Part shown: in pieces, positions 41,361 to 53,770 of the stretch | Numbering within the stretch: the first letter of the stretch is position 1 | Layout of the letters: each line of letters starts with the position of its first letter | Notes under the pieces: model-generated | What the model was told of the DNA's origin: nothing | Databases searched by the model: none | Seen by the model: only the letters and a program-made list of their open reading frames with translations | Source of the DNA: Ahaetulla prasina | Lineage: Eukaryota > Chordata > Lepidosauria > Squamata > Colubridae | NCBI RefSeq assembly: GCF_028640845.1 | Contig: NC_080540.1 | Location: 131,778,420 to 131,842,419 of the forward strand | Direction of reading: 5' to 3' | DNA: 64,000 nt | Position numbers and translations under genes: made by a program

Positions 41361-41728
41361 GGGATGCGGTGGCTCAGGGGCTAGGATGGTGAGCTTGTCG
41401 ATTAAAAGGTCGGCAGTTCAGTGGTTCGAATCCCTAGTGCTGCCATGTGACAGGGTGAGCTCCCGTTACTTGTCCCAGCTTCTGCCAAGCTAGCAGTTTC
41501 GAAAGCACGTAAAAATGCAAGTAGAAAAAATAGAGACCACCTTTGGTGGGAAGGTAGCAGCGTTCCGTGCGCCTTTGATGTTGAGTCATGCCGGCCACAT
41601 GACCACGGAGACATCTTGAGACAGCACTGGCTCTTCGGCTTTGAAACAGAGATGAGCACCACCCCCAGAATTGGGAACGACTGGCATGTATGTGCGAGGG
41701 GAACCTTTACCTTTACCTTTATTGCTTC
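41361..41728 (+). repeat. tRNA-derived SINE (Sauria-SINE type)
   Basis: Plus-strand copy: head GGTGGCTCAGGGGCTAGG and box B GTTCGAATCC near the left end, tail 'acctttacctttaccttta' at the right. Inverse of 26592-26952. Confidence 0.88.
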
Positions 41729-41809
41729 TCATGCTTCTTCTGCGCTGTGCATAACTTCGCTTACTCCAAAAGAGGGTAACATGATAACCATATAAGTATG
41801 AGTGTGGTC

Positions 41810-41958
41810 CAGTGGTGGGTTGCTCCTGGTTTGGTCCGGTTCTATAGAACCAGTAGTAAAACTGGCTGGAGGCTCCGCTCACCCGCCATGACGTCATCAT
41901 GGGTGATGACGCGCTCCCATTGCGAACTGGTAGTAAAGGTAAGTAGAACCCACCCCTG
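41810..41958. mobile_element. hAT MITE (CAGTGGTGGGTT family)
   Basis: Ends CAGTGGTGGGTTGC and CAGGGGTGGGTTCT with perfect GTGTGGTC duplications. Confidence 0.9.
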
Positions 41959-42021
41959 GTGTGGTCTGACTGTCTGGGAGAAATGGGGCTACCCTAACTA
42001 ATAAGGAATTATAGTTTGTAC

Positions 42022-42236
42022 CAATGGTGGGTTTCTACCAGTTCATGCTGGTTTGGGCGAACAGGTAGTGGTGGTGGCGGGCGCCTCCGCCCACCCACCT
42101 GGACGTCATCAAGGGAGCTCTGCGCATGTGCAGAAGGTTCTTTGCATGCACAGAAGTGCCGTGTGTGAGCGAAACAAGCCTGCACGCACGCTCCCAGTTC
42201 CGAACCAGTAGCGAAGGTAAGTGGAACCCATTACTG
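42022..42236. mobile_element. hAT MITE (CAGTGGTGGGTT family)
   Basis: Ends CAATGGTGGGTTTC and CAGTAATGGGTTCC with perfect GTTTGTAC duplications. The interior includes 'tgcgcatgtgcag' words. Confidence 0.9.
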
Positions 42237-42244
42237 GTTTGTAC

Positions 42245-43150
42245 CCACTGAATACCCTTCAACTACTTTTTGATGTGAAATAGCACTGGGATTTCAAATG
42301 TTTAAACTTCCATTGTACTTTATTTGCCTAGTCATGAGGGAAGATATTTATTTAGAAATAAATGAAGAAATAATTGCCATATATAACAGCCAAGTAACAG
42401 AAAACGGAATTAAGAGTGCTTGGAATAAAAAGAGGATATTGGGAAATGTAGTCATTTTAACTGCAACAAGTAAGATTTTTTTTTCTCCTTCTCCATTTAG
42501 CAATGTTTTGTCTATAAAGTAATGGTGCCTGCAAATTTGTTGCCCTGCAAATACAAGGCAGATGGCATATCCAGATAAAGTTTTTTTTTTTCTAACAATG
42601 TTTCCAGGTCTCCACAACCTTTTATTTTAGCTCTGGTTTTCCACTACCCCCTGCTAGAGAAACCTGTATTTCCAGTCCCTGTTAACAATGCTATGGAAAA
42701 TATTCAAGAAAAATAAATTCACCGGATTCTGAAAAATGACCATAAATTAGATCTTCGATAGGTCTGAGGCACTTCACAATTTTTATATATATGTAGAGAT
42801 TGCAAGAAGTATGAAGTGGGTCTGGGGTGAACGAAGGGAGGGATTGACAGGGTTAACTATGCAAAAATAAATTTTCAGGTAATTGCAGGAGAAAAGAAGC
42901 TTTCTCCTCCCAAAGACCTGTGGCTGTCAAACTGGACCTGTCTTATGTCTCATGGTGTTGACAGATAATATGATAACATCTTCCTCATAAATCCACAGTG
43001 TCCAGTTCCAGTCAATAAGCCAAAACCAGCTTCATCTCAGAAAGATCCTTTTGAAGAAAAGGACATGCAGTCATATCCATCATTCATGTCCATCATGCTT
43101 GATGAAAAGGGTAATGCAGAGACAGGTCCCGCTATCTTCAGGTGTCCTGT
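42245..43150. other. DNA without recognised feature
   Basis: No repeat or exon identified. Confidence 0.4.
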
Positions 43151-43154
43151 ATTT

Positions 43155-43355
43155 CAGAGGCCCTCAACCTTTTGGAAATCAGGAAGCGGTTCTTTGGAGA
43201 GAGGTTTTTCTATGGACCAGAGGGGATGCGGTTTCGTGTGCTGCCTGCATCCCACAAATGGGACTTCGCTTGTTTGCGCAACCTGGTTTCTGGCATACCA
43301 CAGAACAGTGTCCATCCAGGGACCGGGGGGGGGAGGTTGGGGTTGGGGACCCCTG
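43155..43355. mobile_element. hAT MITE (GGTCCCCAACC family)
   Basis: Ends CAGAGGCCCTCAACC and CAGGGGTCCCCAACC with perfect CTGTATTT duplications. Confidence 0.9.
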
Positions 43356-43359
43356 CTGT

Positions 43360-44600
43360 ATTTAATCCTAGGATCTTTGGTATTTTGTCTTAAAGATTCT
43401 GTTCATTGGGAAAAATAGCCAGCACACTATTTATTTCCAGCACTGCCTCTGGGCTTCTACAGTTTTCTTTGAAATAACAGTAATGGATGGTTTTTTACTC
43501 AGCACTTCTTTAAAAGGGCTTCCTCCTGCCCCTCAACCCCCCCCCCCGAAAAGCAAGGATAAAATTGAGGAGACAAAGTATACTTCTGCCTTTGAATAAA
43601 TGGGTTTTTGGTCACTAAACATGTGCTCTGTGATCTACAATCGTTTTGTAAACAAGTAAGCTTCTTAGTTCTTCCTCTACTGATGCTTATTATGGTCCTT
43701 TTGTGAGAACACCTACAAGTCTCAGAATTTCCAAATGTGTTCACTAATCTCCAAAGATAATGTGCTTGTGGGAATGATCTTGGGAGACAGGAGACCAGAT
43801 AAGAAATGGCTTAGCCCACAAAAATATTTTGCCAGTGGCAAGCACCTTAGAAGAGACTTCCCTAATTTCTTGGACCGTAAAAGTGACGGAGGGAAAATGA
43901 ATTTTTAGACTTGTATAATACTTTTAAGGTAACCTGACAATAAAATAAGAGTTAATTGATCTGGGTTTGCTTCTTGTGTGGACTATCGTACTGAGTCTGA
44001 TGGTGTCTCTGATTTGGAAATGAAATTATAAAATTTCAACTCCATGATACATAGATCCAGAAAGATGACACAGGGAAAGATAGTAAACACCATTTATATC
44101 CTTGAAATATAGTAAGATCTATTCTGACAAATCATCATCATCATTATCATCAGTCAGATCAAAAGACCAAGTTGAAGCATCGGAATGGAAACTGTGCACT
44201 GCTGTCAAGAGAATAGGTTTCATGAACCTTTTTCTCACCGCTAGTGATTTATGGTATCAACCAACCATCACTGGGCCAATATAACAATATAATGAAGCCA
44301 GGATTTATATTGTCACACAATACTCAAGTGAAGCTAGAAAAACACTACAAATCATTAGCAAGTAAATAGATGTAGTCTTGGAACCACCCAATTCTCTTTG
44401 TCTTCCACACCTCTGTGGACCCTCAAAGTCTCCCATTCACATGAACCCTTTTGCCCTCCAAATAAGTGCAAAACGTCTCCCAGATAGCACTCTTAGTGTA
44501 ATTGGACTTCAACTGGCTACATATTATGAGAGTTGAAATCCAAAGACATCAAGACATCAAGACATCTATCTGGGTTGGGAATTAAGGCAACTGGAGTTAA
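43360..44600. other. DNA without recognised feature
   Basis: No gene or repeat recognised. Confidence 0.4.
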
Positions 44601-44609
44601 AATCTAGGA

Positions 44610-44810
44610 CACCAGTCCCCAACCTTTCCAACCCCATGGACTGGCAGCAGCCGGGAGGGGGCAGGAAATGGATTGTTTTGCACATGCCTGCCATTTGCTC
44701 AAATGGAGGTTCGTATGCTTGCCAGCCGCTTTTGCACCCCAGTTCCCAATGGGTTGCTGACTGGTACCGCAGATCCAGTCTGGTTTGTGGTCCAGGGTTG
44801 TGGACATCTG
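44610..44810. mobile_element. hAT MITE (GTCCCCAACC family)
   Basis: Ends CACCAGTCCCCAACC and CAGATGTCCACAACC with flanks ATCTAGGA and ATCTAGAA (7 of 8). Confidence 0.82.
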
Positions 44811-44818
44811 ATCTAGAA

Positions 44819-46150
44819 GGCAACCTTTTCTAGAGCTTTGCATGTGATTGCCTGTCATGTGGATCAAGAACAGAATGAATGGAGTTCTGGATAACTGTGT
44901 AAAAACGTAATGATCCCACAAAAAATGAAGCCGTGAGTTTATTTTATTTTGTTTTCATTTCTTTCCTAATGCAAAGCACACGAGCATGCCCAGATAGTCT
45001 TCTCAACTTTCTTCCGGTTATTCTTTCCTTATTGCTTATTTGGTTTATCTCTTGTAGGTTCACTGGAATGTATTTTTAAAGTTTGTGGGTAGCATACCCA
45101 GAAACATCTTACTCCACAGCCTACCCTTGTCAGCTAAAGGGCAAGTTTCTCTCATAGAAAGAGATTACGCAAGATCCTCGTAAACTCATTTTAGAGTGCT
45201 CTAAACCTCAACCTAAATTCAGCTTCTGCGTAAGGTAACATTAAATGGAAGGGAAGAAGCTTTTTCCTCAAAATAAAACAAAATTGCTATATTCAAAGAG
45301 CTATATATGCAATACGTTATTTCAATAATCCTTGCAACCACTGTGAGAAGCAATGTGCTTTTATGTCTTCTACAATATATATAAGAGAAGTAAGGCTGAT
45401 CTTATTTAATGGCTTCTCTTAGATGAATTAAAAAGACTTGGAATGAAGAACTTCCTGGTTCAAACAGTTCAGATTCTTAGGCAATAAAAGACAGCCAGCA
45501 TAGCAAAAACCAAAACCAAACCCAAACCTCTTTCAAATTTAAGATTTACTACCACAGCTCTGGCCTCTGGCCACAGCAAAGTCTACAATCTTTCATTCAT
45601 TCCAAAGTAAATTCTCTTCTAAACAACCTGCCACTTGAATACTTTTAGTTATCTACAGCCTTCCTTGATCCAGAGATATCCTTTGCCTTGTTTCTTTTTC
45701 TCTCATTTAAAAGGATAAGAGGTAAACATAAGGCTGGATTTTCCCACAGGAGTCTTTTTAAACTTATGGCAACACCTTTCCCCCTGCTGAAGATCTCGTC
45801 CTAGATGGATGATTGATTAGGAGTTGCAGACAGGCACGTACACAAATGAACATTCTATCCGGAGAAAAATACACAGCCAATTGTTGCTGGTGCCAGTGGG
45901 TCTCCCTATCCACCTACCACATACAGGTAATTTTGCCCTTAAGTTCTCAGGCCTGATAATTTCTGGAATCTCCCCCCCACCCCCACCCCCAAAAAAACCG
46001 CACAGCAAATAAGCGACACGTAATCTGTTCTAAACAAGCCCAGTACTCAGAACATCAATCTATTTTTCTCTGGTGTTAATTTTGAAATTCCTGCTTCCAT
46101 ATGGCTCTGCTCAGGATTCTGGTTAATATTAGTGTTTGTTAACTAGGAAT
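44819..46150. other. DNA without recognised feature
   Basis: A C-rich tract near 45970-45992 is the only notable sequence. Confidence 0.4.
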
Positions 46151-46230
46151 AGTATAACAGAATAACAGCGTTGGAAGAGACCTTTGAGGTTTTCTAGTCC
46201 AATCCCCTGCTCAAGCAGGAATCCCTATAC

Positions 46231-46627
46231 CAATGGTTCCCAACCTTTGTGGCTTGGTGGCTCAGTGGGAGAGGGGGGGAAATCAGGCAGGGGTGGTATT
46301 CACTTATCTTTGCTACCGGTTCGTAAATGCGAGCACTGCGCTCTTGGTCAGCTCACATGCGCCACATCCGAGCATGCACAGGGCCTTCCGCGCATACGCA
46401 GAGCATAAAAAATGGGATCTGATGATGTCCGGGCAGGTGGGCGGAGCTTTCTGCATATGCCACTACTGGTTCGCCCGAATCGGATAGAGCTGGCTGAATA
46501 CCACCACTGGAATCGGGCCATGCTTGACTTGCATAAATTGAGTTGCGTGTGCATGTGCTCGTGTGGCTTAGTTGCGAATAGGCCATGGTCCAGTAATGGG
46601 CCACAACCTAGGGGTTGGGGACCCCTG
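46231..46627. mobile_element. hAT MITE (GGTTCCCAACC family), itself interrupted
   Basis: Ends CAATGGTTCCCAACC and CAGGGGTCCCCAACC with perfect CCCTATAC duplications (46223-46230, 46628-46635). Confidence 0.92.
46288..46509. mobile_element. hAT MITE nested inside another MITE
   Basis: Ends CAGGGGTGGTATTCA and CAGTGGTGGTATTCA, flanks AAATCAGG and GAATCGGG (6 of 8, both transitions). Confidence 0.85.
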
Positions 46628-47289
46628 CCCTATACCATTTCAGACAAATGGTTGTCCAATCTCTTCTTAAAAACTTCCAGTGTTGGAGCACCCACAATGT
46701 CTGGAGGCAAGCCGTTCCACTGATTAATTGTTCTCACTGTTAGGAAATGTATCCTTATTTCTAGGTTGCTTCTCTCCTTGATTAGTTTGCATCCATTAGT
46801 TTCTTGCTCTGCCTTCAGGTGCTTTGGAGAGTAACTTGATTCCTTTTTCTTTGTGGCAGCCCCTCAGATATTGGAACACTGCTATCGTGTCACCCCTAGT
46901 CATTCTTTTCACTAGACTCGACATATCTAATTCCAGCAACTGTTCTTCATATGTTTTAGCTCTCAGCCCCCTAACCATCTTTGCTGCTCTTCTCTTTATA
47001 GAGTCTCAACATCCTTTTCATATCGTGGTGACCAAAACTAGCCTTTCCTAAGCTGATAACTTCTATACAGATTTAGAGAAAACCCTCTGATACCACAGCT
47101 ACTATATGTAATGGCTATGCTGGATGAACAGGACAACATATTAATACCATCCCTGCAAAATTGTTAAGGCATGCACTATCCCAGCCTTGTGCCAGAAAGC
47201 TTGAAAAATGAACACATGCCCACAGGATTGGAAATGGTCAGTGTTCTGAAATAATAGAAAATACTTGTAGCACAGGTTTTAGATTTTAG

Positions 47290-47588
47290 CAGTGGTTTGC
47301 TCTCCTAGCTTGTTTTCATTTAGTTCCTGAACATTTCATTAGCATATGAATATATAAGAAACCAGGCCATTTGAACAACCAATCTGCAAAAAAACCAATC
47401 AGCTGCTCTGAATTTAATTATAGCTCCAAATGAACAACCTATCACATGACCAACTGTCCACAACGGCACACAAGACATATATAAACTAAAGAGGAATAGG
47501 ACAAGAAAATCCCTCTGATGATATTACCTGGTCTGGTAATGAAACTTTCAGGAACTAAATGGAAACGAGTTCAGAGAGCAAACCACTG
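47290..47588. repeat. Terminal-inverted-repeat element
   Basis: Long inverted ends: 'cagtggtttgctctc...tttagttcctgaa' against 'ttcaggaactaaa...gagagcaaaccactg'. No convincing 8-bp duplication. Confidence 0.7.
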
Positions 47589-48134
47589 ACAAAATGATCA
47601 CTGTTCATCCCATGGCCAAAAAGGAACAAAATATTGTTCTAATTACTGTCCTCATTATTCACAATTGTCCTTGAGATTGTACAACAGCATCTGGTGCTAT
47701 CCATTGAAAGGGAATTGCCAGATGTTCAAACTGCCTTGATAAAGGGGCATTGCACTTGTGATAATATTGCACATCTGCTTTTAAAATAACAAAAGAACAT
47801 CTACATCTGCTTTTATCAATTGTGTTGATTGCGAGAAGTTGTAGAGAGCCCCTAAGAAAACCTGGGGGTATCAATGAATTTGGTCAAATTGGTGCAGTTA
47901 CTATACATAAATCAGGGAGCCACTGTGCGAACACCATATGGAGTTGCTGATAGAAAAGTTCAAGATAGAGAAAGGGAGTGCAAGTGAAGATAAGAAGGGT
48001 GGAAAGGAATGCAGCAACTGAAAGAAGCGGTACAAGACTGGAGAATGTGAAAAGAGCTGGTCCATAGAACTGCCGAGAACTGGACACGATTGAATGGACT
48101 CCTCATCAGCAAATTGGAGGAGATCATATGTTGT

Positions 48135-48186
48135 TATGATATGATATGATATGATATGATAAGATATGATATGATATGATATGATA
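48135..48186. repeat. (ATATG)n microsatellite
   Basis: About ten pentamer units, directly followed by a CR1-like 3' end. Confidence 0.93.
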
Positions 48187-48332
48187 TGCATGGAGGCGTG
48201 CATAAGAGCACCAGCGTGCCTATTGTTCCTGTCCTAATGTTCCCTTTAATTATATTCATTTTATGTATTCAATTCATGCTTATACTTCTGTATATTATTT
48301 AATATGTACTCGACAAAATAAATAAATAAATA
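48187..48332 (+). repeat. 3' end of a CR1-like LINE
   Basis: 'ggcgtgcataagagcaccag' through the A-rich (AAAT)n end; same family as 11608-11893. Confidence 0.78.
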
Positions 48333-48374
48333 TACCTTATTTTTCAATCCCATCCCAAAGAGATATTGTTTAAA

Positions 48375-48570
48375 TAAGTAGCCCCCAACCTTTTAGGCAC
48401 CAGGAACCAGTTATGTGGAGAGAAGTTTTTTACAGACCGGAGGGGACATGGCTTTGTGGCCTGCCTGTAGCCTGCAGCCCATGGATGGTGCTTTGCTTGT
48501 TTGTGCAGCCCGGTTTCTGGCATGCTGCGACCCAATGCCAGTTCACGGACTGGGGGTTGGGGACTCCTTG
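48375..48570. repeat. Worn hAT MITE (CCCCAACC family)
   Basis: Ends TAAGTAGCCCCCAACC and CAAGGAGTCCCCAACC. No clear target duplication left. Confidence 0.6.
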
Positions 48571-48962
48571 TGTAAATTACCCATGAGCTCTCCCTCCCCC
48601 CATTTCTTAACAAAAATAATTATTTCAGTCTTGAGTTCTGCACTCTGCAACACTTTTTTAAATAATTTGATGGAGAAATTTGCAGACAAAATAAAATTGG
48701 GCAGGACAGCTCATAAACCATCTTAAATTAGAGACATGGAATGGAAATAACAAAATGAAATTTAATACATTCACACGCAAAGTTCTTCGTGTAAGAAACA
48801 GAAATTGCGTGTATAATTTGTGGATACAGGCACAGTAATGGTAGTAATGGAAAAGATCTTGAAATAATAATTGGTCTCAAACTGAATATGGCAGTGCAAT
48901 GTAGTTGCAATAGAAAAAAAATGCAATCTTAGGTTGCATCGATCAAAACATAGTCTCCAAAT

Positions 48963-49097
48963 CAGGGGTCTCCAACCTTGGTCCCTTTAAGACTTGTGGA
49001 CTTCAACTCCCAGAGTCCCTCAGCCAGCAAAACTGGCTGAGGAACTCTGGGAGTTGAATTCCACAAGTCTTAAAGGGACCAAGGTTGGAGACCCCTG
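48963..49097. mobile_element. Foldback hAT MITE, nearly perfect palindrome
   Basis: 135 bp. Ends CAGGGGTCTCCAACC on both strands, with perfect CTCCAAAT duplications (48955-48962, 49098-49105). The arms pair almost fully ('gtggacttcaactcccagag' against 'ctctgggagttgaattccac'). Confidence 0.93.
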
Positions 49098-49489
49098 CTC
49101 CAAATCATAGGAAACAATGCAGTAGAGTCAATATATTCTGTACTGGCAAGATTCCACTTGCATCAAATTTTAAGAAGGATTTAAACAAACTGAAACAAAT
49201 TTGCTAAGAGTGAGAGGTAACAGCAACTAGAAAGATCCAGGGATTAAAAACTCTTAAAAATTCTACAAAGAGAGATGGAAGTAACTGAGAACATGTAGAA
49301 GAGACAGCAGAGGGAGGGGAGACTTCAGGACCTTGAAGAGGTGTCACACAAGTCTATATACATACTCCAGTACAGTATATATGCACATGTTCAGACTTGT
49401 TTTTTCATAATTCCAAAATGTAGAAAAAAATATGGGATCAAGCTATCAAGAATATTATATATTATATATTATATAATGTATAATATTAT

Positions 49490-50507
49490 ACATTAATGAA
49501 CTCTGTGACCAAATTACAAGTAATTGTGTTCTATTTGCTGACGATGTCAAACTATTTAACACCACCAACGATACAGCTACCCTTCAAAAAGACCTTGACT
49601 TTGTATCTGAATGGTCTAAAACTTGGCAACTCCAAATCTCTACCAGCAAATGTTTAGTCTTACATATTGGAAAAAAGAACCCAAACACTAGTACAAGCTT
49701 AATGGACATTACCTTACAGATGACCCCCCACCCTGTTAAAGACCTTGGAGTTTTCATATCAAATGATCTAAGTGCCAAAGCCCACTGCAACTACATCGCA
49801 AAAAAGGCCTTAAAAGTTGTAAACCTAATCTTGCGTAACTTCTTCTCCAAAAATACTACACTTACTAACCAGAGCATATAAAACATTTGCTAGACCAATT
49901 CTTGAATACAGCTCAACTATCTGGAACCCATACCACATTTCTGACATCAATACAATTGAATGTGTCCAGAAATATTTTACAAGAAGAGTTCTTCACTCCT
50001 CTGAATACAACAAAATACTTTATGCCACCAGACTTGAAATCCTGGGTTTAGAAAATTTAGAACTACGCCGCCTTCGACATGACTTGAGTTTAACTCATAG
50101 AATCATCTATTACAATGTCCTTCCTGTCGAAGACTACTTCAGCTTCAATTGCAACAATACACGAGCCCACAATAGATTTAAGCTTAATGTTAACCGCTCC
50201 AATCTTGATTGCAGAAAATATGACTTCAGTAACAGAGTTGTTAATTCTTGGAATACACTAACTGACTCTGTGGTCTGTTCCCAAAATCCCAAAATCTTCA
50301 ACCAAAAACTGCCTACTATTGACCTCACCCCATTCTTAAGAGGTCTATAAGGGGCGTGCATAAGAGCACAAGAGTGCCTACCATTCCTGTCCTATTGTTT
50401 CCTTTCGTTATATCTAATTAATTTAGTTATTACACACTCATACCTATATATATATACTTATATATTGTATAGTTATTTCATGCTTACGCTTATATATACT
50501 GTGTGAC
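49490..50507 (+). mobile_element. CR1-like LINE fragment
   Basis: Encodes LFADDVKLF, EWSKTWQLQISTSKC and VKDLGVFISNDLSAKAHCNY in broken frames; 3' UTR 'ggggcgtgcataagagcaca'. It ends directly at the (GAAA)n array. Confidence 0.82.
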
Positions 50508-50509
50508 AA

Positions 50510-50589
<80 letters not shown>

Positions 50590-50590
50590 A
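50508..50590. repeat. (GAAA)n microsatellite
   Basis: About 20 tetranucleotide units at the 3' end of the CR1-like element. Confidence 0.95.
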
Positions 50591-50599
50591 GGCACACTT

Positions 50600-51400
50600 C
50601 AGTTGAATGACAGGGGCAAAAAACAATGAAATCAGCTATTGAAAGAGGTGATGGACTGCCTTTCATGGGAAGAGTTGGGTGGAGACTAGACACCCTTCTG
50701 TCTGAGATGCTTATATTTGGATTCCTGCATCGAGAAGAAAGTTGGATCTAATGGCTGAAGTTGCCCTTTCTGTGATAACTCCTTGATGACATTTGCATGT
50801 TAATCCAAATGGTTTTCTGTTGATTTAGAAACTTTAATGTTTTCTGGAGGCAACGCCAGATCTTGACAAAATTTTGTATCACTTTTGTCAATAGAGCAGC
50901 CTGTTGGGACTTGTCTGGTCTTTGTGAAATTTGCAGTTTTTGTTTGTTCATAATTTGTATTTCTTAATTTTTACAAGTAAGGAAAGGTTGTTTCCTTTCC
51001 AGTTCAACTGTGTATGCCAATTATTTATCTGCTTCACTTATTCCACAATTCTGACTGTATTTTTTTAAAAAAATCAACATTTCCTTTTTGTAATAATTTC
51101 ACCACTAACAATTTTGCCAGTCTTAGAAAGAGAAACAAATGCTTAACTAAAATTGCCCTATAACTGCCACTAGGAGGAGATGTTGCACTTTAAAGCTCCT
51201 CCTTAGACTCAATGTTGTGTTTCCTATATATACAGGGTACTGCAGTACAGAGTGTACCAATTGTGATCCTGTGCTCACAGTTTATATGTTTAGATATCTA
51301 CAGTGGTACTGCCCTCCTATGAGATATCATCAACAGATTTAGGAAAACATCGAGGGTACAGAAATGCAAGAATACTTAGATGGGAAAGAGACCTAAATCA
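50600..51400. other. DNA without recognised feature
   Basis: No repeat or exon identified. Confidence 0.4.
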
Positions 51401-51408
51401 GTCTAGAT

Positions 51409-51536
51409 CAGGGATGTCAAACTCACAGGCCGGATACATTATGTGCTGGCTCCGCCCCCACCCAGTTTAGCGAAGGGGAAAAAAGTCCCAATATGTCACA
51501 TGACGCTGCTGTGATGACGCAAGTTTGACACCCCTG
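51409..51536. mobile_element. hAT MITE (CAGGGGTGTCAAAC family)
   Basis: Ends CAGGGATGTCAAAC and CAGGGGTGTCAAAC with perfect GTCTAGAT duplications (51401-51408, 51537-51544). Confidence 0.92.
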
Positions 51537-51544
51537 GTCTAGAT

Positions 51545-52512
51545 ATAGCCTATCCCAAATATGCTATTATGTTTGTGGTAAAATATAGCCAATTTTGACT
51601 GCTCTCAAAATGCAGGGTTACACTTGATAAGGACTTGGACAGGACACCACCAGGAAATCTATGCTTCATTGGGAAGTTAAAAAAAAATATGACAGTGGCA
51701 TATCACTTCTGTAGTGATGCAAATAATAACATGGGCATACATTGATGCAATGCCCAGAGTTAGAGATTTCCAAATGCCTTCATGCTGCCAAGATTGAGAA
51801 ACACTGCAAAACAGTTATCTTTTCTGCATGAAGATAGGTACCCCTTCCTCTTTTTCTCTCCTCCAACCTCGGCTCTTATTATAGGAGCTGAGGCTGATTT
51901 GGGAACAGATTCACTAAGGGTTGCATTTTTATTCTAAGTTGCATCTTCCAAAGGGTCAGCCTCTCAGTCTGGAAATGGCATCAATCCAATAAGACCACTT
52001 CCCAGTCTGATAGGCAACTTCATCAGCTTCCCAAGGCACTTAAGACGACTTCTCTAGTAAAACAGGACACAGCATTCCATTATGTTGTACTAAAAGTGAG
52101 AAGAAAGTTAAAAAAAATAAAAATGAAAAGAAGGCAACTAGCAGAGGGAGCACAGACGGTTTGCTTGAGGAGGGTGATTGATGGGAACAAAGAAAATAAT
52201 ACTTTTATCTGCTATACTCATCTGGCTGACTGAGAATCAGCTTTCTTAATTTGAGACATTTTACTAGGATGGTAAAGAAAGACCAGGCTATTGTTACTTT
52301 AGGTTTAAAAAATGAAAAATATTGCAAAGCAAAATTGCAACCTACAACCTAATCTTTTCCGAGTTGTATGTTGGTTCCTTAGAAAATAAAAACAGTTCAG
52401 AGTAAGTTACAGAGATAAAACCATCCTGGCAAGGCCTAAGATTACAATTTGTCTCCTGACAAATGAGTCCTTCATGACCATCCATACCCATCACGTTTCC
52501 TGAAAGACATGT
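51545..52512. other. DNA without recognised feature
   Basis: No repeat or exon identified. Confidence 0.4.
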
Positions 52513-53145
52513 AATATATGTAGTCTTCAACTTATAAACATTCATTTAGTGATCATTCAAAGTTACAACAGCACTGAAAAAAGCGACTTATGAACTGCGG
52601 TGTCACAGTGGTTACAGTGCAGTACTGCAGGCTACTTCTGCTGGCTGCCGGCTGCCTGCAATTTGATAGTCCAGATCCCACCAGCTCAAGGCTGACTCAG
52701 CCTTCCATCCTTCTGAGGTGGGTAAAATGAGGATCTAAATTGTTGGGGGCAATATGCTGATTCTGTAAACTGCTTAGGGAGGGCTGTTAAGTACTGTGAA
52801 GAGGTCTATATGTCTAAGTGCTCTTGCGCTTGCTATTTTTCACACTTATGACCTGATCACATGCTCACGTGATCAGTTGGATGCTTGGCAACAGGTTCAC
52901 ATTTATGACGGTTGCAAGTGTCACGGGTGCATGTGATCACTTTTTGCGACCTTTGTACAAGCAAAGTCAATGGGCAAACCAGATTCACTTAACAATCATG
53001 TTACTAACTTAACAACCACAGTGATTCACTGAACAAGCATCATAAGAAAGATTATAAGATGGGGCAAAATTCACTGAACAAATGCTTCACTTAGCAACAT
53101 GAATGTTGGGCTCAATTGTGATTGTAAGTCGAGGATTACCTATAT
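52513..53145. repeat. Squamate interspersed repeat interrupted by a SINE
   Basis: Outer parts ('gtagtcttcaacttataaac', 'gtaagtcgaggattaccta') match 34455-34863. The SINE 52597-52838 lies inside. Confidence 0.75.
52597..52838 (+). repeat. tRNA-derived SINE
   Basis: Plus-strand copy of the 2551-2796 family: 'cggtgtcacagtggttacag', 'gcaggctacttctgctggct', 'aaggctgactcagccttcca'. Confidence 0.75.
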
Positions 53146-53167
53146 ACTCACCTACATTAATTACATC

Positions 53168-53345
53168 CTAAAGCAAGTTTTGGTTTAGTGTTTAAGGCAC
53201 CAGGCTAGAAAATTAGTAATCTCTCAGTCCTAGGCAGCAGACAAGGGCAAACCACTTCTGAACATCTTGTCAAATCAACTCAGGGACTTGTCCAGGTAGT
53301 CACCAGGAGTCAAGACTTGAAAGAACTCAACCCCCAGCCAAAAAG
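53168..53345 (+). repeat. MIR/CORE-type SINE, partial
   Basis: 'tagtgtttaaggcaccaggct' head with 'gacaagggcaaaccacttct'. It lies just 3' of exon 2a. Confidence 0.6.
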
Positions 53346-53562
53346 AACCCCTAGCCATCCTTAGTGTGGAGATACCCTAAATTCCAACATAACACATTTA
53401 TCACATTACCACATTATTTGTCATACTAGTTTTTTCTCTAGATCTATCTGCTTGACCATCTGTCTGCTTGACCATCTGCTGAGTTCTTGTATCAGAAGCC
53501 AAACACCAAGACTTCTGGAGTAAACCATTCCCCAACAGATGTGGCACCCGAGTGGTCCTTAC

Positions 53563-53673
53563 GGTAAATCCAATGCCAACAGTTGCAGAGAAAGAGCCGG
53601 GGATGAATTTGCCCTGGTCAAACTGGACCAACAGTGACGTCTTCCCCACTCCGCTATCTCCCACCAGGATGGT
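53563..53673 (-). CDS. RAB37: RAB37 alternative exon 2a (second P-loop exon)
   Basis: 111 nt, 37 codons, phase 0 at both ends, acceptor TTTCCACAG and donor GTAAGG. It encodes [18 protein letters not shown], then DQGKFIPGSFSATVGIGFT, and joins in frame to exon 3 (NKVV). It has the same length and layout as exon 2b but differs at many residues. Notably Gly replaces Asp in the VGI-D-F switch I core and Thr replaces the last Arg. I recall a mammalian RAB37 isoform with this exon and a different N-terminus, so it is probably a conserved mutually exclusive exon. It would be spliced to a more distal first exon that I could not find in 53.7-64 kb. Confidence 0.9.
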
Positions 53674-53770
53674 CTGTGGAAAATAAGACAGAAAACCAGA
53701 TTAGCATTTGGGGGGGAATAATGAACCAAATGAAAACTGGCAATGTTCCACTTGCTATATTATGCCCACT

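Larger units (their letters stand above)
46151..47050 (-). repeat. CR1 3' UTR, antisense, carrying nested hAT elements
   Basis: The segments 46151-46230 and 46628-47050 form one CR1 3' region ('aacagcgttggaagagacct', 'cagacaaatggttgtccaat', 'tatcgtggtgaccaaaacta'), interrupted by 46231-46627. Confidence 0.8.

Noticed and set aside
50444..50693. Minus-strand Leu-Ser-Phe repeat frames
   Set aside because: Translations of the (GAAA)n microsatellite.
53674..53770. Continuation of exon 2a upstream as a first exon
   Set aside because: A clear acceptor (TTTCCACAG) precedes the exon and the frame upstream has no suitable ATG context, so it is an internal exon.
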